Shown here piece after piece: positions 43,531 to 58,636 of a stretch of 64,000 nucleotides of DNA. This DNA is from Lamellibrachia columna (Eukaryota; Annelida; Polychaeta; Sabellida; Siboglinidae). The translations under genes were made by a program, and so were the position numbers. The notes below the pieces were generated by a model that was not told the DNA's origin, searched no databases, and saw only the letters and a program-made list of their open reading frames with translations. The stretch is from the NCBI GenBank assembly GCA_963662155.1, contig OY759261.1, forward strand, positions 38,283,996 through 38,347,995, given 5' to 3'. Each line of letters starts with the position of its first letter. The stretch's first letter is position 1.

Positions 43531-46203
43531 TATTAATAAAATAGCACATAGCAGTTTTGTATGAGTTTTTCGTTTTTCTTGCATCAAATGGAAAAAACGA
43601 ACATTGTCTTTTTAATTTTTACATTGAAAATTTGGTAACGAAAAAGGAAAACACGGCACATACATGCACCTGCCTACTGATTATGTCAGCAACGTATACA
43701 ATTGAAGGATATATATGGAAATGTATATTTATAAAATAAATAATTATTGTTTATTGCACACACATAATGGAAGGTGTATTGAAACATAGGACACAGCAGA
43801 CACGTGTATACATAGGGTTAAATAAAACGAAATTAATTTATTGTTCAAATACATAATTAAGTTACATCTGAAAACATGCAGGCAACATAACATTGACAAT
43901 ATCACTGATTTAATAGGTAACAAACTCTTTTATAAGAGTTGGGGCTCTGAACGCTTTTTGTTTTTTTGTTCTTTGTTGTATTCCTCTAGGTGGCCTGGTG
44001 TAATGTCTAAAAAAACTCCAAAATACATTAGGCATACATTGTCAATAAAAGTTTTGTTGTTAGTTAATGAATATGAACATTAATGAATCTTAATTTACAG
44101 ATCAACAGCAAGAAATCCACACATGCAATGGCACAATCCAGTTAGGCAGAAATGGAGACCGCAAGAAATATACACATGTAATGACACAACCAAGGCCTGG
44201 TGAAACCATTTTGGCCAGTTATCTTTACATTTATCGAACGCAGACAACTGTATCCACATCTCAAATGTTGTACAATCAACACGTATTAATAATATATGAA
44301 AACCAAACACATTTCTGGCTAAATCATGTTGTTTATAAACATTACAATGCACGAGTTGTACGATTTATAAATAAATATAGTATGCACGTGTAACTCTTCA
44401 GTGCTTTAATCTGAATATAATATATTATGTATTAATAAAACCAGCAATAGCAGCCACTTTCATTTTTACATTTCTGACATCTTATCAGAAGGTTTATATG
44501 TCAGACAGGTTTCTCAATTCTAGGGTACCTCATACACTAAACCATTAAAAATGTTTCACAGAGTTAAGTAGAAATGATAACTTGATATGACTTTGGGAAC
44601 TGCATTATCTGGGAAAAGGCTTACTTATTGACAACCATCTTGCACTTGTGTGTCATTGCAGCTAGGAAAGTATCCAAAACATATTACTTCAAACATTGAA
44701 TCAACTGTGTGTCCATGTTGATTCACAAGACAATAATATATGTAACTGTTGTGGTAGTAGTTCCATTGCACTGGTTGACTGGGGGTATTCCCTCCTGCAA
44801 AAAAAAACCAACAGCATTAAAATGGAACACACATGTAACGTGTTTGTGTGTGCCTGCATGCTAGTGTGTGGGTGCATGCGTGCATGTATGTATGTATGTA
44901 TGTATGTATGCATGCATAAGCAGAAAGAGGTCAAATTGTCAAGCAGTCAATGATGGAAGGCAGTGGTGCAACTGAGTTATGACTTCCTATATTAATCAAC
45001 ACCAGAAGAAGATTAAGTAAGTAAGAAAGCAGCATCATTTGTTGAATGGGGTATATAATAAGGACTACCGGGTATGTGTTGTTCCTCGTTATCCAAGTGT
45101 TGAAGTGCAAAGGTGGCAAGCGCAAAGGCTGCAACAAACAATAAATCAATATTTGAACCTGATACAACAAAACCATGCTTCTCCTTCTTCCGTCACAGCT
45201 CATGACTCTGTATTATCCACATATAAAATGTCACACTATGGAAAACTAAAACGAACTAATCAAGCCAATATATAACTTTATAGTAATTAGCTTGGGAATT
45301 GAGATGAGAATGTGATGGTGTGTGTGAATAAAAGGACATGAAACAGGTAAAAAGCCGGTAGATGAATATGAATATCAAGTACCATACAAATAAAAAATTT
45401 AAAATCAAATAGTTTGTTGTAACTATTTACAACAAGTATAGTTAAACAATAAATAAATATTTACATTGTGAAATATGTACACCATAGGATATGACTACAT
45501 AAAATCCATGTACTCGATGCGACATCACAAGATGTTCTCGTTATCTTTCCGAGTGTCAAAATGAATTACCCTTCCAGTGTCACACGAACATTTTGTTGAT
45601 GGTCACATGACAACAGTTTCATGACTATCCCAGACCATATATGGTCAGCCACTAAAGGTCATCTTGTTCCTAAAATAAGCTCAACCAGTGCACTGGCTAT
45701 CATCTAATAACACAGGGTCTCCTAATGCAAGTACTTGTACAGCTAAAACTATACAAAATAAAAGTACGAATAATAAAAAACAGTAAACATACAGTACAGT
45801 GCTTACCGCTTGCATGGGTGGCCGACTTGGATAACACCATGGCGACATGTACTGCAACAATTCCATACACAATTAAATATGCATCAAGTCAGACTATACA
45901 TGCCCTATTATGCACACACCCCCATTTTTTGAAGGCTCAATGATGACAGAAGATCGAACGTTGTACATTATAATGGCTAATAAGCCTGTATCTGCAGATT
46001 TTTTTGCAAATGTACTTAAGTACCAGTAACAAGTACTCAAAAATTGTACTTAAGTACAAAAGTTCTTAAGTACAAAGTACTACAGCACAGCATTGATGTT
46101 AATCAATAGCATATCACATTTGTTATCACATGGGTCCGTTGAAAATGTCAAAGCAGCACCATTTTAAAGAAAACAAAACAGCAATTTGTCATATTTTCTT
46201 TTC
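43531..46203. other. Unassigned DNA with minor repeats
   Basis: No gene called. At 44105-44195 a ~58-bp segment (gcaagaaat..acacatg..aatg.cacaa) is duplicated. At 44874-44917 there is a tgta/tgca microsatellite. A + frame at 45039-45275 (VVPRYPSVEVQRWQAQRLQQ) and a short minus segment ending at a good donor, gcg/gtaagc, near 45802 (MSPWCYPSRPPMQA) look protein-like but have no recognised domain. Confidence 0.3.
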
Positions 46204-46870
46204 TTCCAAGGTTTAAGTAACAGAAACAACATATCCTTTCACAGGGATCGAGTCCTAAGCTTAATAATATGATAGGAACTTACTGCGTTTGGCTGTGCAC
46301 AGGGTTGTGGGTTAACATATGGACACTGCAAGCACAATAAACAACAAACTATACAACAGACACACAGTATGCTTTCAAAACTACATGATATGCTGTGTGC
46401 TATCACAATGAAAGCTAACTTCAATAAACTTAAGATTTCTTGTAATAGGTTTGGCATGACATTTGGCTGTGCACAGGGTTGTGGGTTAGCATATGGACAC
46501 TGCAAGCACAATAAACAACAGATCCTTTCGCAGGGATCGAGTCCTAAGCTTAACACGATGATAGGAACTTACTGCATTTGGCTGTGCACAGGGTTGTGGG
46601 TTAGCATATGGACACTGCAAGCACAATAAACAACATATCCTTTCGCAGGGATCGAGTCCTAAGCTTAACACGATGATAGGAACTTACTGCATTTGGCTGT
46701 GCACAGGGTTGTGGGTTAGCATATGGACACTGCAAGCACAATAAACAACAAACTATACAACAGACACACAGTATGCTTTCAAAACTACATGATATGCTGT
46801 GTGCTATCACAATGAAAGCTAACTTCAATAAACTTAAGATTTCTTGTAATAGGTTTGGCATGACATTTCT
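46204..46870. repeat. Higher-order tandem repeat
   Basis: A ~118-bp monomer (atcctttcgcagggatcgag ... ttggctgtgcacagggttgt ... tatggacactgcaagcacaa) appears about four times, and a longer segment with gctttcaaaactacatgata through ggtttggcatgacattt appears twice. Another diverged copy of the family is at 50476-50690. Confidence 0.85.
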
Positions 46871-46964
46871 TAAAATAAAATAATATGGATAATTTAATTA
46901 TTTTATTCACCATTACATTTTAATGATACATTTTCGTGTCATTCTCAATGGTCTTACTAATATT

Positions 46965-47488
46965 AGATATTACATATCGTAAAAAAGACATAAATAAGCT
47001 AGAAAGAATACAACGAAGAGCAACTAAGATGATTCCAGAATTAAGAGACCTTAGTTACGAAAGTCGCTTATTACAATGTGGTTTGACAACACTAGAGACC
47101 AGGAGACTAAGAGGAGACCAAATAGAAGTGTTTAAAATAGTGAACGGTTATGAGGATGTTGATAGGAATATGTTCTTCAAACTTAAAGAAGGCAGTAGAA
47201 CCAGAGGACACAAAGCAGCATTAGTTAAGGAGTTTAAGCAGTGTAGGTTGGACATGAGAAAGTACTCTTTCTCACAGAGGGTGATAAATGAATGGAACAA
47301 ACTGCCAAATGATTGTGTTAATGCTAGTAGTGTGAATATGTTTAAAAATAGAATTGACAGATATCTGATAAGTGCGGGCTACACATAGATGAGAAAATTG
47401 TTGGACTCTCGATAAGCCAATGGCTTCCTTGTCCACTTGCCATCTGGAACTTGTTGTTCGAGATGGCAATCTTGTTAAATCTTGTTAA
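46965..47488 (+). pseudogene. CR1-type LINE 3' fragment
   Basis: Open from YRKKDINKLERIQRRATKMI through GLTTLETRRLRGDQIEVF, YSFSQRVINEWNKL to a TAG at 47386, then the same 3' UTR (gactctcgataagccaatgg) and tail ttgttaaatcttgttaa as the LINE at 34313-39804. Coding part undamaged but only ~140 codons; a typical 5'-truncated insertion. Confidence 0.9.
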
Positions 47489-48179
47489 TCAGGCCCCTTA
47501 GCCAGAGACTCATTGTCCAGCAATGTTTAAGTATATTTTAATGTAATCACAGCTGTTGTGAATGAGATGGTGCTGGGGCATTTCCACGGACAAAATAAAA
47601 AAATGCAGTATCATGTGAAAAATTTAACTAGGGGGAGCCAAAATGTAGGGAAAATGCCATCCATTGTGATTATGTTCATTACAGTGTTTGTAAGGTAGAC
47701 AAACCCATATGCGTACGCATTAAAACTTACATTCGAGAGCTGAGAAATAATAATAGTAATATATTTTATTTGGCATAGCACCAGATCCGAAATGTTTCGT
47801 GGCGCTTCACAATATATTAAATTACATAAAATAGTGTAAAATTGCAAAATAAAAAAATAAATGCATTTAAAATACTACTAGTAGTAAGAATTATTTTAAA
47901 GAAATACAGCAATGAAATAGTGTAGAATTGCTAAATAAGGAAATAGCTAAATTAATATATTAGCTGCTAGTAATAAGAATTAAAAAAATAATATAGCACA
48001 TTAATTATATAGCAATAATACTAATAAATAAATGTATATGTATGATTAATAATAGTAAATAATTTAATAAAATATTTTTATAGTAATAGTTTAAGTGATA
48101 AAAATGTATTGGTAAAATAATAATAAATATCATGAATAAGATTGCTGGAATAGTCATAATTAAATTGCTATGAGTAGAG
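47489..48179. other. Very AT-rich spacer
   Basis: No gene. The part from 47760 is >75% AT and may be the 3' UTR of the minus-strand L2 fragment. Confidence 0.35.
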
Positions 48180-48232
48180 GACAATGTTCATCTGGAATAT
48201 ATGTTGATATGCGATACCAAAGAAATGTGTTT

Positions 48233-49135
48233 TTAGTCGACATCTGAAGCTGGTGAGAGTGTCACTGGTGAGGTTTTAATAAAGTTAGGTAACATGTTCC
48301 ACTGAGACGCCGCAGCCACTGTGAACGAGCAGCCCCCAGCCTTGATACGAGTGCGCTTCACTTCCAAACTGTTACTGCTGGCAGAGTGCAGTGCTCTTGC
48401 CGCTTGATTTGGGCACATGAGTTCACACAGATACACTGACGCTTCGTTGTGCATGGTTTTGTATGTAAGTACCAGTATCTGACTCTGCGTGGCATGGGCA
48501 GCCAGTGAAGTACTGTCGCTACGTGGACGATGCAGAATCAATCTGCCAGCCGAATTGTGTATTCGTTGCATACGTACAATATTAAGTACATACTTGCCGT
48601 ATAAGAGTGCATTGCAGTAGTCAAGCCGCTATGTGATGATAGCATTGACTACACATTCCTTTGCCAGCTTGGGTAAAAAACAGCTGATTTGATTGATGAG
48701 GCAGAGGTAGAATGAGCATGCACTGACGGTTTGAGGAACTTGCTTTTTCATATCTAGGTGCCTGTCAATGAAGACACCGAGATTTTTAATGCATCGCAAA
48801 GCTGTGATTGTAGAAACACCAACACGAATCGCACTGCCGTAAACGAATGCAGCCACAAACTTGGGTGCAATTGGAAGATAATATATCTTGCTGTCATTCA
48901 TACACATTGAATTCCATGCCATCCATTGTTTTATGTCATCTAAACAATCCTCCATTTGCTGCACAACAGCTGCTAAAGCGGGTGGATTCAGGTCGAAATG
49001 TGAGTAGATATGTAAGTCATCAGCATAGTGGTGGAAGAATAATCCATGGGCTCGAATAATGTCGCCAATGGGCTGGACGTACAGTGAAAAGAGCAGTGGT
49101 CCAAGAACAGAGCCTTCAGAGTAGTTGTACTCGAT
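48233..49135 (-). pseudogene. L2-type LINE reverse transcriptase fragment
   Basis: Minus strand from 49135: SVLGPLLFSLYVQPIGDII, the catalytic YADDLHIYSHF, QMEDCLDDIKQWMAWNSM, ITALRCIKNLGVFIDRHL, then after a gap MQRIHNSAGRLILHRPRS, ILVLTYKTMHNEASVYLCEL and a final FTVAAASQWNMLP. These are the back half of RT and C-terminal region of L2/CR1-group LINEs. A lesion between 48572 and 48628 breaks the frame. The 5' part is missing. Confidence 0.8.
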
Positions 49136-50193
<1,058 letters not shown>

Positions 50194-50475
50194 AGTTTAT
50201 ATTATGGCTTTGTGCCCCCAGTGTCGGTGGTAGAATCCAATATTCTGGAAAGTGGGGGTCCAGCTGGCCCCCACTAATTTTAGGCTCAATTATAATCCTG
50301 AAAGCATATAATGCAAAACTAACCACACCATCAAAATCCCTTATTGTTTCGATATATTTTTAAACCTCAAAGTAATATTACATGTTAACAAACATAATTT
50401 CATTAAATTAATCTTTTCTTTCGTGCCGTATCAATTGTGATAATGGACTGCCTCCACGTGGTAGTGATATTATTT

Positions 50476-50690
50476 CCAAGGTTTAAGTAACAAAAACAAC
50501 ATATAATTTTGCAGTTATACAGTCCTAAGCTTAACAAGATGATAGGAACTTGCTGCGTTTGGCTGTGGCCAGGGTTGAGGGTTGGCATATGGACACTGCA
50601 AACACAAGGAACAACATTCAACTATACATCATACACCAATGCGTTAAAAAACTACATGATGTGTGCTATCACAATGAGAGCCATGGTCCT
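50476..50690. repeat. Diverged copy of the 46.2-46.9 kb repeat
   Basis: Shares tccaaggtttaagtaacaaa, cagtcctaagcttaacaaga, atatggacactgcaaacaca and aactacatgatgtgtgctat with the block at 46204-46870, in the same orientation. Confidence 0.8.
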
Positions 50691-51137
50691 GTGTTAGCTA
50701 CCCAGTCATGACCACTTAACCAGACGATCCTGGGGTCTGCAACAATCTGGGTGCAAAGTCAAAGATTCCGGCCAGCCTACCACTGGCTGCAAATCCAACA
50801 CGTTCATGTGACCAGACGTGGTCTTGGGTCAGCTACTTGGTCGTGATCACTTGACTGCTGCTAAGATTAGATAATCCTCGGTATGCAGTCAGAGAAATGC
50901 TGACCAAACTATCAGTCATGGTGCCAGCTCCCATTAGCTATGTATGTGCAGCACCCTCCATTGGTCTAGCAGTATCATGAGCCTGTAATGTTGCTTGGCC
51001 AGGTATGTTGGTAATTTATTCTGTCATAAAATAAACTATGCAGTGATACCACTATGCTTCAAATTAGAGATTGTATTAGAATATATACATACATACGTAC
51101 GTACGTACGTACGTACGTACGTACGTACGTACGTACG

Positions 51138-51201
<64 letters not shown>

Positions 51202-51500
51202 ATAGATATATATATTGAAATTCCTACATTTATTGTGGTGAATTGTTTACATAGTGTAATTTCAGGACATAGACTTACCCAATTTTGTCCATAGTTTGTG
51301 GATTCAGCTACAACAATAAAAGCACAATTATATTTGTATAAAAAATATTGAATTTGTGAAACATGAAACTAATTATAACATATGTTGCATTATGACTTGT
51401 TGTATTAAAATTAATACTAATGAATGAGACATGAATGAGTTTTAAACAATAATGCTCTTGTGTTTTATTAGGGTCATTCCATGTGAATTCAACCAATGGG
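50691..51500. repeat. Mosaic repeat block, copy 1
   Basis: Segments also found at 56110-57160: gggtcagctacttggtcgtg, ccaggtatgttggtaat, ctatgcttcaaattagagat, cccaattttgtccatagttt and gggtcattccatgt. A gtac and TA microsatellite (51087-51205) sits between the parts. No coding potential recognised. Confidence 0.75.
51087..51205. repeat. (GTAC)n/(CATA)n/(TA)n microsatellite
   Basis: About 12 self-complementary gtac units flanked by cata and followed by TA units. Confidence 0.95.
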
Positions 51501-51959
51501 TGTTACACTGATTTCTAATTGTTTTAATGAACCAGCTTTGTGGAAAGCATGTAACCCAAAGTTGAATATTTTCGCCACTGTAGTTTTCGAGCTCTGTCAT
51601 TATTTATATTTTACAGGTTAATATATCATGAACGAATCAATGTATATCAATAGCATTTGGTGGAATTGTTCTTTGCAATGTGTATATCACATAACCATAA
51701 TTAGAACATACATGCTGTTGATAGTTAATGTGCATTAAGGTAAGGTGAAAAATAAACAACTTGGTTTGTTGTTCTGTCATAAACTATGCGGTGATATCAC
51801 AATACTTCAAATTAAAGATTGTGCTAGTATATAACATATACTTTTAAATAAAAATGTGTACATTTATTATGGTGAATAATTTACAGACATAAACTAAAAA
51901 ATATGTTTCCATAATTTTGTGGATTCTGTTGTCCAAATTAGAGATTGTAATAGAATATA
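51501..51959. repeat. Mosaic repeat block, partial copy
   Basis: Contains a second set of shared words (ttctgtcataaactatgcgg, tttattatggtgaat, ccaaattagagattgtaata) seen in blocks 1 and 3. Confidence 0.65.
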
Positions 51960-52631
<672 letters not shown>

Positions 52632-54812
52632 ATGGTAACTAATGTAATCATGGAAGCTGCACAAAAGCACAACCCTACACCACCTCTGACCCCAGCTGTT
52701 GCAGCTCCAGCACTGACAGCTGTTGACATGGTGACTGAACAAGAGCACAACCCTACACCACCTCTGACCCCAGCTGTTGCAGCTCCAACACTGACAGCTG
52801 TTGACATGGTGACTGAACAAGAGCACAACCCTACACCACCTCTGACACCAGCCGTTGCAGCTCCAGCACTGACAGCTGTTGACATGGTGACTGCACAAGA
52901 GCACAACCCTACACCACCCCTGACACCAGCTGTTGCAGCTCCAGCACTGACAGCTGTTGACATGGTGACTGCACAAGAGCACAACCCTACACCATCTCTG
53001 ACCCCAGCCGTTGCAGCACCAGCACTGACAGCTGTTGACATGGTGACTGAACAAGAGCACAACCCTACACCACCCCTGACCCCAGCTGTTGCAGCTCCAG
53101 CACTGACAGCTGTTGACATGGTGACTGAACAAGAGCACAACCCTACACCTCCTCTGACACCAGCTGTTGCAGCTCCAGCACTGACAGCTGTTGACATGGT
53201 GACTGAACAAGAGCGCAACCCTACACCACCCCTGACACCAGCTGTTGCAGCTCCAGCACTGACTGTTGTTGACGTGGTGACTGCACAAGAGCGCAATCAT
53301 ACACCACCCCTGACACCAGCTGTTGCAGCTCCAGCACTGACAACTGTTGACATGGTGACAGCACAAGAGCACAACCCTACACCACCCCTGACACCAGCTG
53401 TTGCAGCTCCAGCACTGACAGCTGTTGACATGGTGACTGAACAAGAGCGCAACCGTACACCACCCCTGACACCAGCTGTTGCAGCTCCAGCACTGACTGC
53501 TGTTGACGTGGTGACTGCACAAGAGCGCAATCATACACCACCCCTGACACCAGCTGTTACAGCTCCAGCACTGACAACTGTTGACATGGTGACAGCACAA
53601 GAGCACAACCCTACACCACCCCTGACACCAGCTGTTGCAGCTCCAGCACTGACAGCTGTTGACATGGTGACTGCACAAGAGCACAACCCTACACCACCTC
53701 TGACACCAGCTGTTGCAGCTCCAGCACTGACAGCTGTTGACATGGTGACAGCACAAGAGCACAACCCTACACCACCTCTGACACCAGCTGTTGCAGCTCC
53801 AGCACTGACAGCTGTTGACATGGTGACTGAACAAGAGCGCAACTATACACCACCCCTGACACCAGCTGTTGCAGCTCCAGCACTGACAACTGTTGACATG
53901 GTGACAGCACAAGAGCACAACCCTACACCACCTCTGACACCAGCTGTTGCAGCTCCAGCACTGACAACTGTTGACATGGTGACAGCACAAGAGCACAACC
54001 CTACACCACCCCTGACACCAGCTGTTGCAGCTCCAACACTGACAACTGTTGACATGGTGACTGCACAAGAGCACAACCCTACACCACCCCTGACACCAGC
54101 TGTTGCAGCTCCAGCACTGACAACTGTTGACATGGTGACTGCACAAGAGCACAACCCTACACCACCTCTGACACCAGCTGTTGCAGCTCCAGCACTGACA
54201 ACTGTTGACATGGTGACTGCACAAGAGCACAACCCTACACCACCTCTGACACCAGCTGTTGCAGCTCCAGCACTGACAACTGTTGACATGGTGACTGCAC
54301 AAGAGTGCAACTCTACACCACCTCTGACACCAGCTGTTGCAGCTCCAGCACTGACAACTGTTGACATGGTGACTGCACAAGAGCACAACCCTACACCACC
54401 TCTGACACCAGCTGTTGCAGCTCCAGCACTGACAACTGTTGACATGGTGACTGCACAAGAGTGCAACCCTACACCACCTCTGACACCAGCTGTTGCAGCT
54501 CCAACACTGACAGCTGTTGACATGGTGACAGCACAAGAGCACAACCCTACACCACCCCTGACACCAGCTGTTGCAGCTCCAGCACTGACAACTGTTGGCA
54601 TGGTGACTGCACAAGAGGGCAACCATACACCACCTCTGACACCAGCTGTTGCAGCTCCAACAACTGTTGACATGGTGACTGCACAAGAGCACAACCCTAC
54701 ACCACCCCTGACACCAGCTGTTGCAGCTCCAGCACTGACAACTGTTGACATGGTGACTGCACAAGAGGGCAGCTGGTTAAACAAAGCAAAATTGGACCGG
54801 AGAAAGCTATGA
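52632..54812 (+). repeat. 78-bp array, 27 units, open in three frames
   Basis: From 52668 to about 54768 there are 27 tandem units of 78 bp (26 codons), the 26th lacking 6 bp. On the + strand each reads HNPTPPLTPAVAAPALTAVD then MVTxQE, giving one open frame of over 700 codons from an ATG at 52632 to a TGA at 54810. Two minus frames are also largely open (CSHHVNSCQCWSCNSWCQ and VTMSTAVSAGAATAGV types), because a stop-free unit whose length is divisible by three stays open. Units 8-10 and 11-13 share variants (VDVV, RNHT), showing a larger three-unit duplication. Variation includes both silent and replacement changes. A proline/alanine-rich repetitive protein is possible but there is no signal peptide, domain or splice evidence; minisatellite is the safer call. 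Confidence 0.85.
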
Positions 54813-55190
54813 TTACTAGGCCTACACCCACCCAAGAGCCTAGTACTATGACAACTAAAACACAATCGCGAGCACACAACAGTTCTGATCCACCCAAACC
54901 TATTCGATTGCAGCTCATCAAAGACATTGAAGGCTGCAGAACTGGTCAGTGCTATACCATTTTGTAAGATGGTAAAACCTACCAAGGCATAATGCGATGA
55001 GTAATGGATGTGATGAAAGAAACCATGGCAGTGCAATGCATGTAAATTGTGGGACTGAAAAGGTTCCGATGGCCTCTGAGACACTGCATAATACAAGTTG
55101 ACACTATGCAGGCATAGTGAGACGAGTAATGGATGTGAAGAAAGACTCTATGGTGCCAGTGCATGCAATTTTGAAAAAGAACATATTGTG
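54813..55190. other. Array exit and short duplication
   Basis: After the array a different + frame stays open (MITRPTPTQEPSTM, DPPKPIRLQLIKDI) to a TAA at about 54966, which could mean a frameshifted continuation. A ~95-bp unit (gcataatgcgatgagtaatg) is then imperfectly duplicated at 54985-55185. Confidence 0.35.
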
Positions 55191-55524
55191 ATGGGCTCTA
55201 AAGGATGTCGATTATTTCTGCTAGCCTATTGAGGAGCCATTGACAGAAGACTATTAACATAAGGCCCTGTTAACATTTCATTTCACTATTGATTAATGTT
55301 ATGTTTATAATGAACACTATATTTTGGTCACATATTAATTCATAGTTTAGTCTACATTACTTGGTTGTTTGTCCAGTAGAAAGACTTTTGAGTGGATGGA
55401 ACTACAAAGATTATGAACGCTGGTAATTGTTAGTATATTGAATTCCATTTGTTTTCGCGTCTATATTTAAGTTTATCGTTAGGGGTTCCAATCCCGACAA
55501 CTCTTCCCTATAAAAAGTTGAAAT
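55191..55524. other. Unassigned DNA
   Basis: AT-rich spacer with nothing recognised. Confidence 0.35.
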
Positions 55525-55975
55525 AAAAATTCCTATACATATTGTGTATTTTTTACATATAGTGTGTTTTTAGGACATAAACTTACCCAATTTTGTCCAT
55601 AGTTTGGTGGATTCTGCAACAACAATAAAACATAATTATACGTGTATAAAAATACTGAATTTTTTAAACATGAAACTATTGATAACATTTAATTATGCTT
55701 TAATTATATTTCTTGTTATACTAAAAGAATACTCATGAATGAGATACGAATGAGTTTTTTAACTAATTTCTTAAATTGTTTAATGAATCATTCTTAAAAA
55801 ACAGGTAACCTAAAGTTGAGCATTTTTGCTCCAGTAGTAGTAGTAGTAATAAAATTTGGTGAATTGTTCTTTGCAATGTGTATATCACATAAGCATAATT
55901 AGAACATACTAATTTTTTATGATCATATTTTGTTGATGTATTTCAACTGACGACAGAATAACACAACAAGGAATA
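55525..55975. repeat. Mosaic repeat block, copy 2
   Basis: Shares acttacccaattttgtccat, aacatgaaact, gaatgagat and ttctttgcaatgtgtatatc with the 51.2-51.7 kb block. Contains agtagtagtagta. Confidence 0.75.
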
Positions 55976-55977
55976 GC

Positions 55978-56035
<58 letters not shown>

Positions 56036-56103
56036 AATATATATATATACATATATGTATACATACATATATACATACACACATACATATATATATATAT
56101 ATA
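55976..56103. repeat. TA/CATA microsatellite
   Basis: Interrupted (TA)n and (cata)n runs. Confidence 0.95.
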
Positions 56104-57404
56104 CCACTATGTGAATGGACATGTTCCTGGGTCAGCTAATTGGTCATGATCACGACTGCGACCACATGCCCAGATTATCCTGGGTTCTGCAGCAAACCAC
56201 TATCTGACCGGACCATGTTCCTGGGTCAGCTAATCGGTCATGATCACATCTGCGACCATGTGCCCAGACTATCCTCGATTGCACAGACTATCATGGATTC
56301 TGCAGCAATGTGGGTGCAAAGTCAACCCCAAAAGCTTCTGGCCAGCTACCAATGGTTGCAAGACGCAGACTTTCAAGTGAACAGGTCCTGGGTTAGCTAC
56401 TTGGTCAATATCATGACTGCAGCCACGTGATCAGATTATCCTGGATCTGCTGCCAGAGAAATACCGAACAGCCTATTATTCACACTGCTGGAGCAGGTGG
56501 CTGGTAGACATCTTCTCTGCTTGTGCTGCAAGACAAAGTGGCCATGTGGCATGCTCCCTTCAGTTAGGTACTAGGGACAACACCCTCTATTGGTCCAGCA
56601 GTTTTATGAGCCTGTAATGTTGGTTGGCCATATATTTTGGTCAGTTCTTTGTCTGTTAGTCAGCTGCTCATGTTGCAAGACAAAGTGGCCATGTGTGCAC
56701 ATTCTCATCAGTCATACGTACTAAGGACAGCGCCCTCTATTGGTTAGCCTCCCAATCCAGGAGTATTATGAACCTTTAATGTTGCTTGGCCAGGTATGTT
56801 AGTCATTTGTTCTGTCATAAACTATGCAGTGATGCTACCATGCTTCAAACTAGAGATTGTATAAAAATAAATATATTGAAATAAAAAATCCTACATTGTC
56901 TTGAATTTTTTGGCAGTTAATTTAATTTATGGACATAAACTTACCCAACTGTCTCCATAGTTTGGAGGATACTGCTACAAACAACAATAAAAACATACTT
57001 ATACTTGTATGAACAAATACTGAATTTGTGAAACATGAAACTAATTATAACATGTCGTATTATAACCTGCTGTATCAAAATGAATACTCATGAATGAGAT
57101 ACGAAACGAGTTTTAAACAGTAATACTTGTTTTTTATTGGTGTTGCATTGATTTCTTAATTTTTTTTAAGAATCAGTTTTGTGAAAAGCATGTAACCCAA
57201 AATTGGGTTGTCGCTCCAGTAGTTTTCGAGCTACGGCATTATTAATATTTCGTAGGTTATAATAACTACATGAACAAATATTAAACTCATGAAACATGAA
57301 CAAAAATATAAATGTATTTTTAAACAGTAATACTAGTTTGTTATTTGTCATATTTTGTTGATGTATTTCAATTTATGGCAGAACAACACAACAAAGAATA
57401 GCCT
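56104..57404. repeat. Mosaic repeat block, copy 3
   Basis: The unit gacatgttcctgggtcagct...tcatgatcac occurs at about 56118 and 56205 and again diverged near 56385; the unit with gcgccctctattggt...atgagcctgtaatgttg occurs near 56570 and 56730. It ends with sequence matching 51217-51600. Confidence 0.75.
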
Positions 57405-58636
57405 TTTGTGTGCGTGCATGCGTGCGTGCGTGCGTGCATGCATGCGTATGCCTCTATATACATACATTGCAGTTCTTAATGTATTAAAATGAATATTCAT
57501 GACTGAAATATAAATGTATTTTTAAAGAGTAATACTAGTTTTTTTATTCATTTTGTTGACATTTTAATTTACGAGAAAACAACACAACAAGGAATAGCAA
57601 CATATATATAATTATATAATATATATTGATCATATTTTGATCATTCATTTTGAATGTTGGCATTTTGATAATACAAACAATAAATTTTAAAAACAAATCA
57701 TATTCTAAAAAATTATACAGTATCTGATAACATGCAGTGTACTGTTCAAAAGGATGGGTGGATAATTTAATTATTATAATAATCTAATTAATGATATGTG
57801 TTAGTAAATATGAATATAATAAATCTCCATTTTTTATTTGCAGTGCGTTCACATATTCCAAAATATAGATTTTACTAGAACACAGATACTTAATTTACCA
57901 TGAATTAATATTGAATGTATAATTTAATGACAGAAACTTACCAGATTTTGCTGGGAACTTCCATTGGTTGGTTGTGGCTACACCAATCAAAACCAATATT
58001 ACAGTTGTGTGACAACAAATGTAATCTTAGTTTTTTGAAACATGAAATAATTATTTTTAATTAATCAATATATACCGTATTCGACCTATCAAGCATACAT
58101 GCCTTAATTAGCATAACCCCCTTTTCTAATCAGCAGGATCCATAATTATACATATTTGACTTGTGTGAAACAACTTAAGTGTCAACATCTGGTGTTAAAC
58201 AGTTGACACCACTTTTTAGTTACTCTACACTTGTCACCAAATTACACCACTAGTTTTAAACAGTTACCTTATTATCTAGAGGAACAAATGTTACAACAAT
58301 TTTCATGATTACTGAAATATGAGGTACATCACCTCAATGTTTCATTGCTACTTCATGGACTTTTAAAATAATTAACAATGTCATTACTTTCATTGAATGA
58401 TAATAATAATATTGTTGTTTTGTAACGATTTATTTGCCTTTGTAAACAGGAGAATGCACCCAGTAACTTCCTAATAGGGTCATTCCATACGAGGGTCATT
58501 CCATGTCAAATCAACCAATGGTCAAAAAGTTGATGTCCTAGAATTTGCTTAAATTTTAACCAATGAATGAGTAGCTGTACCTGAGTACTTCTGCGAAAAA
58601 AAATTAAGGATTTGCATACAAATTGTGTCTGTAATG
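57405..58636. other. Degenerate mosaic repeats and AT-rich DNA
   Basis: A tgcg/tgca microsatellite at 57408-57450, then diluted copies of the same block (57480-57600, 57840-58010), and two copies of gagggtcattccat just before the palindrome (58473-58510). No gene recognised. Confidence 0.5.
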
